From Gemmatimonadota bacterium (GTDB lineage Bacteria; Gemmatimonadota; Gemmatimonadetes; Gemmatimonadales; GWC2-71-9): a stretch of 5,042 bases of DNA. This document shows, piece by piece, positions 1 through 5,042 of the stretch (its first letter is position 1; every line of letters begins with the position of its first letter). A model generated the notes under the pieces. It had not been told where the DNA came from. It worked only from the letters and a program-made list of their open reading frames with translations, and made no database searches. The stretch spans positions 1-5,042 of the forward strand of contig JAPULP010000282.1 in the NCBI GenBank assembly GCA_027294815.1. Direction: 5' to 3'. The position numbers and the translations under genes are program-made.

Positions 1-122
1 CCGTCGGCGAGGTCGATGGCGAAACCAAGCTCCAGTTCGAGGCCTTCGAGACACCCAAGGACGCCGAAGGTGAACTTGCCGGCGCAGGTACCGGAGGCGA
101 GGCCGCCGGCGAGTCGACCTGA
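1..122 (+). CDS. C-terminal end of an unidentified acidic protein (5' truncated by window edge)
   Basis: An open frame enters from the left edge (first full codon at 3) and ends with TGA at 120-122, giving 39 residues. The peptide is acidic and becomes rich in Gly, Ala and Glu toward its end (GAGTGGEAAGEST), which looks like a disordered C-terminal tail. Codons in this frame nearly all end in G or C, as in the clear genes downstream, which is why this frame was chosen. I do not recognise the family and no motif is visible, so no function is assigned. There is no classic hairpin-plus-T-tract terminator after the stop; a 6-bp hairpin (188-193 with 209-214) lies about 65 nt downstream without a T run. 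Confidence 0.6.
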   Translation, partial: VGEVDGETKLQFEAFETPKDAEGELAGAGTGGEAAGEST

Positions 123-250
123 TCGCGCCGGCAATTTAATCCAAGATCCGAGCCGAGACCGCTAGGGGTGTGGTCGGAATACGGCCGCGACCCCGTGCAG
201 GCAGTTGCGGGTCGGGCGCATTCACGCCGCGCCTGGACGCGCCCTACCGG

Positions 251-278
251 TTGCGACCGAAAACGCCGACACTACAAT
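251..278 (+). promoter_or_regulatory. Predicted sigma-70-type promoter of the tRNA-Thr gene
   Basis: A -35-like TTGCGA (251-256) and a -10-like TACAAT (273-278, five of six consensus positions) are separated by 16 nt. Transcription would start near 285, about 20 nt before the mature tRNA. The stretch just after the -10 box is G/C-rich (AGGGCCCTG), the kind of discriminator found at stable-RNA promoters under stringent control. The position, spacing and discriminator all fit; the assignment is from sequence only. Confidence 0.6.
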
Positions 279-305
279 AGGGCCCTGTCAGCCCGGAACG
301 CACGC

Positions 306-377
306 GCCGACGTAGCTCAGTGGTAGAGCACGGCTTTCGTAAAGCTGAGGTCGAGGGTTCGAATCCCCCCGTCGGCT
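306..377 (+). tRNA. tRNA-Thr, anticodon CGT
   Basis: A full cloverleaf can be drawn. The acceptor stem is GCCGACG (306-312) with CGTCGGC (370-376). The D arm is GCTC/GAGC (315-318, 326-329). The anticodon stem is CGGCT/AGCTG (331-335, 343-347, one G-U pair). The anticodon loop TTCGTAA (336-342) places CGT at 338-340, which reads the Thr codon ACG. The T loop is TTCGAAT (358-364) in a five-position stem (353-357, 365-369). The discriminator base is T377 and the next bases are GTT, so CCA is not encoded. The second T-stem position is an A354-C368 mismatch; all other stem positions pair. The gene appears to be a single tRNA rather than part of a cluster. Confidence 0.95.
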
Positions 378-415
378 GTTTCATAACTCCTTGCCGTGAC
401 CGGCCTTCAAGTTTC

Positions 416-441
416 TTCACCGACCTGGATCGTCTGGTGAA
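416..441. other. Stem-loop downstream of tRNA-Thr (possible transcript end or processing structure)
   Basis: TTCACC (416-421) pairs with GGTGAA (436-441), and the stem continues inward with GAC (422-424) and GTC (432-434) after a single bulged T at 435. This gives 9 bp and a 7-nt loop. It lies 38 nt after the tRNA, where a terminator is expected, but no T-tract follows on either strand. A canonical intrinsic terminator is therefore not supported. It could stabilise the 3' end of the precursor or be incidental. Confidence 0.3.
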
Positions 442-704
442 TCCGCGGCATGGGTCAGTCAGCGTCACCCCGTTGCGCCTTGGTGGGTGCGCGCGGTGAA
501 ATCCTGCAGAGCCCGCCGGAAAATTGCACCGAGAAGCGACGCAATCAGGACGTGTCGCGAGCAATCTAAATCTGCTCTGGATAACACGCTGAAGACGAGT
601 ACCTGAACGCTCCGCCGGGAATCCGTCTTGGCGGCGCAGGAGTTGCTTCCATCAGATACAATCTGGCTCGACCGCCGGCGATACGCGGGGTGCGGGTTGA
701 TGAC

Positions 705-734
705 GCGGCGCCCATTTCGTCAAAGCGCCGCTTT
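705..734 (+). terminator. Weak terminator-like GC-rich hairpin in the leader region
   Basis: GCGGCGC (705-711) and GCGCCGC (725-731) form a perfect 7-bp GC stem around a 13-nt loop. TTT (732-734) follows directly before the run is broken by C. The T run is too short for a strong intrinsic terminator. The hairpin sits upstream of the better promoter-like sequence at 753-782, so it could insulate the operon from upstream transcription or attenuate a transcript that starts further upstream. Confidence 0.2.
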
Positions 735-752
735 CAGGCCGAGTGTCGGAGA

Positions 753-782
753 TTGACGGTAGTACGGACACTCCGCTAAAGA
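753..782 (+). promoter_or_regulatory. Candidate sigma-70 promoter for the glycan operon (weak)
   Basis: TTGACG (753-758, five of six -35 consensus positions) is followed after 18 nt by TAAAGA (777-782), a poor -10 match (three of six). It is the best -35/-10 pairing I found in the gap. It would start a transcript near 789 with a leader of about 175-185 nt that includes the palindrome at 806-817. The poor -10 suggests either dependence on an activator or a false match. Confidence 0.25.
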
Positions 783-805
783 TCGACGTGGCGCCGTTTA
801 GACTG

Positions 806-817
806 TTGCGGCCGCAA
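806..817. promoter_or_regulatory. 12-bp perfect palindrome, candidate operator
   Basis: TTGCGGCCGCAA is a perfect inverted repeat with no spacer. The flanking G805/T818 would add a wobble pair in RNA. It lies just downstream of the candidate start site near 789. The TTG...CAA ends and strict two-fold symmetry resemble operators of dimeric repressors such as the LacI family, which often control sugar genes. No regulator gene is visible in the window, so the link is positional only. Confidence 0.25.
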
Positions 818-925
818 TCGCATTCATCGAGGAGCGCACCACTCGACTGGAAGAACAAGCGACCGCGGATTAGTTAGAAGCGACCGGGATCACGCGAGCC
901 ACCGAACGGCTGCCATTGCCTGGAC

Positions 926-979
926 ATGGAGGCGGGATCGTGGAGGCGTGAAGAGACGTCTGAATGGAGAGCAGAATGA
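926..979 (+). CDS. Possible 17-codon leader peptide overlapping the glycosyltransferase start
   Basis: An ATG at 926 opens a short frame encoding MEAGSWRREETSEWRAE. It stops with TGA at 977-979, overlapping the ATG at 976 in an ATGA arrangement typical of translational coupling. There is no good Shine-Dalgarno sequence before 926 and no family resemblance. It may be chance, but if translated it would deliver ribosomes to the start at 976. Low confidence. Confidence 0.15.
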   Translation: MEAGSWRREETSEWRAE

Positions 980-3363
980 CACAATTGCCAGCCACGAATC
1001 CAGTGCAGCCAGCCAAGGTGTCGGATCCGCGGATCCGTGACCGCCTGAAACTCGTAGGGTTCATTGGAACGTACGTACCACGCAAATGTGGCATTGCCAC
1101 GTTCACCGCGGATCTACTCCACGCGGTCGCCGCTGAAGCGCCCTCAACGCGCGTGATTGCGGTTGCCAGCAATGACGTGCCCGACGGCTACGACTATCCG
1201 CCGGAGGTCCAATTCGAGATCGCCCAGCAACGCCTGGCGGACTACCGGAAGGCGGCCGAATACCTGAACGTGAACGAGTACGATGCCGTATGCGTCCAAC
1301 ACGAATTCGGTATTTACGGGGGAACAGAAGGGGAGCACCTCGTAAAGCTGCTCGGCGAACTCCGCATGCCGAAGATCGCGACGCTGCACACACTGCTGCG
1401 CGAACCGACTCCGGAGCAGCGGCGGGTCCTGTGCAGCCTCGCAGAAGTGTGCGATCGCCTGGTGGTCATGAGCGAAATGGGGCGACGTTTCCTGGAGGAA
1501 ATCTACCGTATACCGTCGGACTCGATTCTCGTCATCCCGCATGGCGTACCCGACACGCCGTTTCTCGACACGAACTTCTACAAAGATAAGTTCGGCGTTT
1601 CGGGCAAAAAAGTGATTCTCACGTTCGGGCTCTTATCGCCGAACAAGGGCATAGAGGTGATGCTCCGCGCGCTGCCACGCATCGTCGAGCGTCATCCGGA
1701 CGTCGTGTACGTGGTTCTCGGCGCGACCCATCCGCACATCAGGCGTACCCAGGGTGAGGCCTACAGGCTTCGGCTGCAGCAGTTGGCACGTAGCCAAGGC
1801 GTCGATAAACACGTCATCTTCCGTGACCAATTCGTGGCGCTTTCGCAGCTTTGCGAGTATCTCGGGGCGGCGGATGTGTATTGCACCCCCTACCTGAACG
1901 TGGCTCAAATCACGTCCGGAACGCTTTCTTACGCCATGGCCACCGGCAACGCGATCGTGTCCACGCCATACTGGCACGCCGAGGAAATGCTGCAAGACGG
2001 TCGCGGTCGACTCGTGCCTTTCAACGATTCAGCGGCACTGGCGACCGAGATCACCGACCTGCTCTCGGACGAGGACGAGCGATTGGCAATCCGGCGGCGC
2101 GCCTACGATTTCACTCGAAGCCACACATGGAAAGAGGTCGCCCGACGCTACCTTGACCTCTTCGTGGAGTGTCGCGATCATCGGCGGGTCGAGGAGCGTC
2201 CCGCCTACCAAACGCGCACGCTGCGCACCTTGGCGACCGTGCTGCCCGAACTGAAATTCGATCACCTGAAGCGCTTGACCGACGACGTCGGAATCCTCCA
2301 ACACGCTACCTACAGCGTGCCCAATCGCGACCACGGCTACTGCACCGACGACAACGCCCGCGCCTTGCTCGTCACATCACTGGCACAACGGCATGTACCT
2401 GCAGTGCCCCAACTCCAGGATCTCAGCGGCACCTACCTCAGTTACCTTCTGCACGCGTTTAATCCCAAGACAGGCATGTTCCGCAACTTCATGGGCTACG
2501 ATCGTTGCTGGATGGAGGCCGCCGGATCCGAGGACAGTCATGCCCGGGCCGTATGGGCGCTTGGCGAGACCGTCATCGGCGCCGCAGAGGACATAGAGAG
2601 TCGACTTGCCACGGCGTTGTTGCACAAGGCACTCCCTGCCGTGGAGCGATTCGAATCGCCGCGCGCCGTTTCGCACGCGCTCCTGGGCGTCAACGCTTTT
2701 CTCCGGATTTCTCCGAACGACGAAGTGGCGCAGAGGCAGCTCGAGAAAATGGGCGACAGACTGTACCAACGGTATCAGCAAAATGCCTCCGCTGACTGGC
2801 CGTGGATCGAGGATGAACTTACCTACTCCAACGGTGCAATTGCCCATGCCCTGCTGGCGGTTGGCGAGTCTCTTGGCCGGTCAAGCATGAGAGAGGCCGG
2901 CTTGGAATCCCTCGACTGGCTCGTGACCTTGCAGACCGAAGACGGCCGGTACGTGCCCATCGGCAACCAGGGATGGTATCGCCGGGGCGGAGAGCGAGCC
3001 CGTTTCGATCAGCAACCCATCGAGGCCGCAAGCATGATTCCCGCCTGCGTGGAAGCCTACCGGGTGACCGGCGAGCACCGGTGGCTGGGCGAAGCACAGC
3101 GCTGCTTTCGATGGTTCACCGGAGAGAACCACCACGACCTGCCTATGTATGACGAAACCACGGGGGCCTGTTGCGACGGGCTAAGCGCGGACGGTCTCAA
3201 CCAGAACCGCGGAGCCGAGTCAACACTTGCCTGGCTCTACTCGCTTATTTTCATGCATGCCCTTCAATCCGAAGGCACGCTGGGATGGAGCAAAGTCGAA
3301 GCTGAGGAGGCGGAGGCCGTCGCAGAGGACAACGACGGGCGCGGGGCGGCCCATTGCGTCTGA
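976..3363 (+). CDS. GT4-like glycosyltransferase fused to a C-terminal (alpha/alpha) toroid domain
   Basis: This 795-residue, probably cytoplasmic protein has two parts. Residues ~25-415 form a GT-B glycosyltransferase resembling GT4. The N-terminal domain has GTYVPRKCGIATF (~31-43) and VQHEFGIYGG (107-116). The hinge and donor-site motifs IPHGVPD (187-193) and FGLLSPNKGIE (217-227) follow, then TSGTLSYAMATG (313-324). GT4 enzymes transfer sugars from nucleotide donors with retention. The usual E-x7-E pair is replaced here by Q311 and Y319. Residues ~425-775 look like an all-helical toroid with motifs CTDDNARAL (456-464), DSHARAVWALG (520-530), WPWIEDELTYSNGA (608-621), FDQQPIEA (677-684) and GLNQNRGAEST (740-750). 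The acidic residues in them could be catalytic, but the function is unproven. The end is a charged, low-complexity tail. I chose the ATG at 976 because GGAGAG (966-971) lies 4 nt upstream. An in-frame ATG at 964 would add four residues but has only weak AAGAGA before it. The GH130 gene follows 24 nt after the stop, implying co-transcription. The precise substrate is unknown. Confidence 0.88.
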   Translation: MTQLPATNPVQPAKVSDPRIRDRLKLVGFIGTYVPRKCGIATFTADLLHAVAAEAPSTRVIAVASNDVPDGYDYPPEVQFEIAQQRLADYRKAAEYLNVNEYDAVCVQHEFGIYGGTEGEHLVKLLGELRMPKIATLHTLLREPTPEQRRVLCSLAEVCDRLVVMSEMGRRFLEEIYRIPSDSILVIPHGVPDTPFLDTNFYKDKFGVSGKKVILTFGLLSPNKGIEVMLRALPRIVERHPDVVYVVLGATHPHIRRTQGEAYRLRLQQLARSQGVDKHVIFRDQFVALSQLCEYLGAADVYCTPYLNVAQITSGTLSYAMATGNAIVSTPYWHAEEMLQDGRGRLVPFNDSAALATEITDLLSDEDERLAIRRRAYDFTRSHTWKEVARRYLDLFVECRDHRRVEERPAYQTRTLRTLATVLPELKFDHLKRLTDDVGILQHATYSVPNRDHGYCTDDNARALLVTSLAQRHVPAVPQLQDLSGTYLSYLLHAFNPKTGMFRNFMGYDRCWMEAAGSEDSHARAVWALGETVIGAAEDIESRLATALLHKALPAVERFESPRAVSHALLGVNAFLRISPNDEVAQRQLEKMGDRLYQRYQQNASADWPWIEDELTYSNGAIAHALLAVGESLGRSSMREAGLESLDWLVTLQTEDGRYVPIGNQGWYRRGGERARFDQQPIEAASMIPACVEAYRVTGEHRWLGEAQRCFRWFTGENHHDLPMYDETTGACCDGLSADGLNQNRGAESTLAWLYSLIFMHALQSEGTLGWSKVEAEEAEAVAEDNDGRGAAHCV
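1022..1037. repeat. 16-bp perfect palindrome made of two tandem CGGATCCG units
   Basis: CGGATCCGCGGATCCG lies 46 nt inside the glycosyltransferase gene, encoding part of its poorly conserved N-terminal leader (around SDPRIRD). Each 8-bp half is itself a palindrome, and the whole is also one. In mRNA it could fold into a 6-bp stem with a 4-nt loop close to the start codon. It also places two GATC sites 8 bp apart. Function unknown. Confidence 0.4.
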
Positions 3364-3387
3364 ACAGCTCCCAAGGGAACAAGACAC

Positions 3388-4368
3388 ATGACCCAGTCAG
3401 ACATGGAAAATGAGCGCCCAAGGCTGCTGCGGCGCGACAAGAGGAACCCGCTCCTGCGTGCCCAGGACTGGCCGTATTTCGTGAATACCGTGTTCAACGC
3501 CGGCGCCACCCGATTGCCATCCGGCGAGACCCTGTTGCTTGTCCGAGTGGAGGACTGCTCGGGTCGATCCCATCTCACTGCGGCCCGCTCCGCGGACGGC
3601 GTTACCGGGTGGCGGATTGATGGAGAGGCGACTTTGTTGCCCGACCTGGAGCGACAGGGCCAGGAACGCTGGGGGATCGAAGACCCGCGCATTGTATGGG
3701 TACCTGATCTCAGCAAGTACGCCATAACCTACACCTCCTACAGTCCGGCAGGGCCGGGTGTCTCTCTGGCGTTGACCGAGGATTTCCGGCGCTTCGAGCG
3801 GATTGGTGTCGTCATGCCACCGGAGGACAAGGACGCAACGATGCTGCCGGAGCGCATCAAGGGTCGTTGGGCCATGATTCATCGACCGGTCTCGGCGATT
3901 GGCGCGGACATCTGGATGTCCTTTTCACCCGATTTGAAGCACTGGGGTGATCACACGGTTCTGCTTCGCGCCAGGCAGGGACCCTGGTGGGATGCCAACA
4001 AGATCGGCCTCTCACCGCCCTTGATCCCCTGTGATGAAGGCTGGCTGATGATGTATCACGGCGTAAAGACGACGGTTGCCGGCGCCCTTTATCGGGTGGG
4101 CCTTGCCCTGCTGGATCGTGATGACCCGACCAAGTGCCTCTTGCGCAGCCATCGGTGGCTCTTCGGACCCGAGACTGACTACGAGCGGACCGGCGACGTG
4201 GCCGATGTGGTGTTTCCGTGCGGGTATACGCTCGCCGACGACGCCGACACACTCAACCTCTACTATGGTGCCGCCGACACCTGCATCGCCCTCGCCACGG
4301 GAAGCGTTCGTGAGATGCTGGCTTGGCTGAAGGAAGTCGGAGTCCCGGCGGACAATACGGAAGGTTGA
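3388..4368 (+). CDS. GH130-family beta-mannoside phosphorylase/hydrolase
   Basis: This 326-residue protein has the usual length and motif order of the five-bladed beta-propeller GH130 family. These enzymes act on beta-linked mannosides, mostly by phosphorolysis to mannose 1-phosphate. Visible motifs are FNAGA (36-40), VRVEDCSGRSHL (52-63), WGIEDPRI (95-102), KDATMLPERIKGR (148-160), IHRP (164-167), YHGV (223-226), DVVFPCG (273-279) and YYGAADT (292-298). Asp99 of the EDPR motif matches the position of the GH130 general acid. The basic residues at K148, H165, R166 and H224 fit a phosphate-binding site better than a hydrolase lacking one, but subgroup and linkage (beta-1,2 or beta-1,4) cannot be fixed by eye. 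No signal peptide is present, so it should act in the cytoplasm on an imported or internally made glycan. AAGGGA (3373-3378) lies 9 nt before the ATG; a second in-frame ATG at 3403 is less well placed. It sits between two glycosyltransferase genes, which suggests turnover or reversible synthesis of their product. Confidence 0.92.
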   Translation: MTQSDMENERPRLLRRDKRNPLLRAQDWPYFVNTVFNAGATRLPSGETLLLVRVEDCSGRSHLTAARSADGVTGWRIDGEATLLPDLERQGQERWGIEDPRIVWVPDLSKYAITYTSYSPAGPGVSLALTEDFRRFERIGVVMPPEDKDATMLPERIKGRWAMIHRPVSAIGADIWMSFSPDLKHWGDHTVLLRARQGPWWDANKIGLSPPLIPCDEGWLMMYHGVKTTVAGALYRVGLALLDRDDPTKCLLRSHRWLFGPETDYERTGDVADVVFPCGYTLADDADTLNLYYGAADTCIALATGSVREMLAWLKEVGVPADNTEG

Positions 4369-4378
4369 GGATTCAGCA

Positions 4379-4388
4379 GGACTAGTCC
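4379..4388. repeat. 10-bp palindrome in the spacer before the second glycosyltransferase gene
   Basis: GGACTAGTCC is a perfect palindrome in the 39-nt spacer, flanked by two direct copies of TTCAG (4372-4376 and 4392-4396). It is six nt upstream of the AGGA (4394-4397) that probably serves as ribosome binding site. It could be a protein-binding or RNA-processing site, but a short chance palindrome is equally possible. Confidence 0.25.
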
Positions 4389-4407
4389 AGTTCAGGATCG
4401 AGTCGTT

Positions 4408-5042
4408 ATGCGAATCGCTATGCTCGCCCCCATCAACTGGCCGCTTCCCCCAAACGGCTACGGTCCCTGGGAGCAGGTGGCACACAACCTGTGCGAGGAA
4501 CTTGTCCGACGGGGTCATGACGTAACGCTCTTCGCGGCCGGGGGTACCCAGACCACCGCACGGTTCGTGCAGACAACTCCCTACGCCCTCTCGACGTGGC
4601 CGGAGGAAGAGTGATCGCGTCCCCGGGCATTCGACCCCGAGAGCGGCCTGCTCGAGGGCCCTCCGGACGCTCGTGTGCTCGAGCAATATCACATCGCCCA
4701 GTGCATGGAAAGAGCCGCCCGCGGCGAGTTCGACGTCGTGCACTCCCACTTGCACGTCCACGCCCTGGTCTTCGCTCGCCTGATTCCGTGTCCCTTGGTG
4801 ACCACGTTGCACGGTTCCGCCTGGGTCCGGGCCACGCACCCGGTCCTCGAGGCATTCCGCGAATTACCCTTCGTTTCGTTATCACGCGCCGAGCGGCGGT
4901 TCTTGCCCGGGCTGAACTACGTAGCGACGGTATACAACGGCATCCGTATCGAGGAATTCCCCCTTGAGTCCAACAAGGAGGACTATCTGCTCTTCGCCGG
5001 CCGACTGGCGCCGGAGAAGGGCGCAGCGGAGGCGGTGGAGCT
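4408..5042 (+). pseudogene. GT4 glycosyltransferase interrupted by an in-frame TGA (3' end beyond window)
   Basis: The frame starts at ATG 4408, with AGGA (4394-4397) 10 nt upstream, and encodes a typical GT-B N-terminus: MRIAMLAPINWPLPPNGYG, then LVRRGHDVTLFAAGGTQTTA. TGA at 4612-4614 stops it at codon 69. The same frame then continues without another stop to the window edge and carries the rest of the family signature: EYD-type acceptor-domain motif FDVVHSHLHVH (107-117), TTLHG (132-136), VATVYNGI (172-179) and the donor-site LFAGRLAPEKG (195-205). Because no frame change is needed, this is a single-codon nonsense interruption; CGA (Arg) to TGA is the simplest origin, though a read error is possible. 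If real, the first product (68 aa) lacks the catalytic domain. Restart at GTG 4675 or ATG 4705 would lose the glycine-rich N-terminal loop. GT4 enzymes use nucleotide sugars with retention; substrate unknown. It is probably the third gene of the operon. The fold assignment is firm; inactivation is less sure. Confidence 0.75.

Larger units (their letters stand above)
378..963. other. 586-nt region without a convincing gene, between the tRNA and the glycan cluster
   Basis: No frame on either strand combines a start, a Shine-Dalgarno sequence and a recognisable protein. The short minus-strand frames here have composition typical of chance open frames in GC-rich DNA; one of them is partly the antisense of the tRNA. 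The region does hold structured sequence: hairpins at 416-441, 612-634 (5 bp), 653-665 and 705-731, a 12-bp palindrome at 806-817, a weak sigma-70-like promoter at 753-782, and a short upstream frame at 926-979. It most likely carries the control region and leader of the downstream operon, and perhaps the terminator of the tRNA. Confidence 0.6.

Noticed and set aside
188..214. Intrinsic terminator for the left-edge gene
   Set aside because: The CGACCC/GGGTCG stem is only 6 bp around a 15-nt loop, and no T-tract follows.
244..564. 106-codon minus-strand open frame overlapping the tRNA
   Set aside because: Its middle (GGFEPSTSALRKPCSTTELR) is simply the antisense translation of the tRNA, a well-known artefact, and it also overlaps the tRNA promoter.
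652..1172. Minus-strand frames of 68 and 100 codons in the gap and over the start of the fusion gene
   Set aside because: No Shine-Dalgarno support, no recognisable family and low-complexity composition; the second is antisense to conserved glycosyltransferase codons.
3361..4614. Genome-wide recoding of TGA as a sense codon (Trp or Gly)
   Set aside because: Trp and Gly positions in all genes use TGG and GGN. There is no other TGA inside more than 1,100 codons of the first two cluster genes, and TGA terminates both at natural C-termini just before new ribosome binding sites and starts.
4615..4660. Selenocysteine insertion at the TGA of the second glycosyltransferase
   Set aside because: Only a short CGGG/CCCG pairing is present downstream, with no convincing SECIS-like stem, and GT4 enzymes are not known selenoproteins.
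4012..4839. 275-codon minus-strand open frame across the end of GH130 and the start of the second glycosyltransferase
   Set aside because: It lies antisense to two genes with clear family motifs, has no recognisable domain, and long antisense frames are expected in GC-rich DNA with biased third positions.
4596..4967. 123-codon plus-strand frame overlapping the interrupted glycosyltransferase, considered as a frameshifted continuation
   Set aside because: It is in a different frame, arginine/proline-rich and without GT motifs, whereas the original frame resumes with clear GT4 motifs right after the TGA.

Overview
The window is GC-rich bacterial DNA with strongly G/C-biased third codon positions. 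It encodes a tRNA without a 3' CCA, so the host must add CCA after transcription; this argues against gammaproteobacteria and would fit, for example, Planctomycetes or a similar GC-rich lineage. No taxonomic marker is present, so this placement is tentative. No mobile element, CRISPR array or integrase was seen.

Layout. Positions 1-122 hold the acidic, glycine/alanine-rich C-terminal end of an unidentified protein. A tRNA-Thr(CGT) follows at 306-377, with a good sigma-70-type promoter at 251-278. From 378 to 963 there is no convincing gene. This gap holds several inverted repeats, a 12-bp perfect palindrome and weak promoter-like sequences. From 964 to the right edge there is a compact plus-strand carbohydrate cluster. 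It begins with a ~795-aa two-domain protein: a GT4-like GT-B glycosyltransferase fused to a predicted all-helical (alpha/alpha) toroid domain. Next, 24 nt later, comes a 326-aa GH130-family mannoside phosphorylase/hydrolase. A second GT4 glycosyltransferase follows 39 nt later and runs off the window; it is interrupted by an in-frame TGA at codon 69.

How the genes may work together. The spacing and common strand suggest one operon. None of the proteins shows an obvious signal peptide, so they are predicted to act in the cytoplasm. GH130 enzymes cleave beta-mannosides, many by reversible phosphorolysis, and the two GT4-type enzymes would be expected to build or extend a glycoside from nucleotide-sugar donors. 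A reasonable inference is a cytoplasmic system that makes and turns over a mannose-containing oligosaccharide or storage/compatible glycan; the actual product is unknown. The points most worth a second look are the fused helical domain, the degenerate E-x7-E motif of the first glycosyltransferase, and the nonsense codon in the second.
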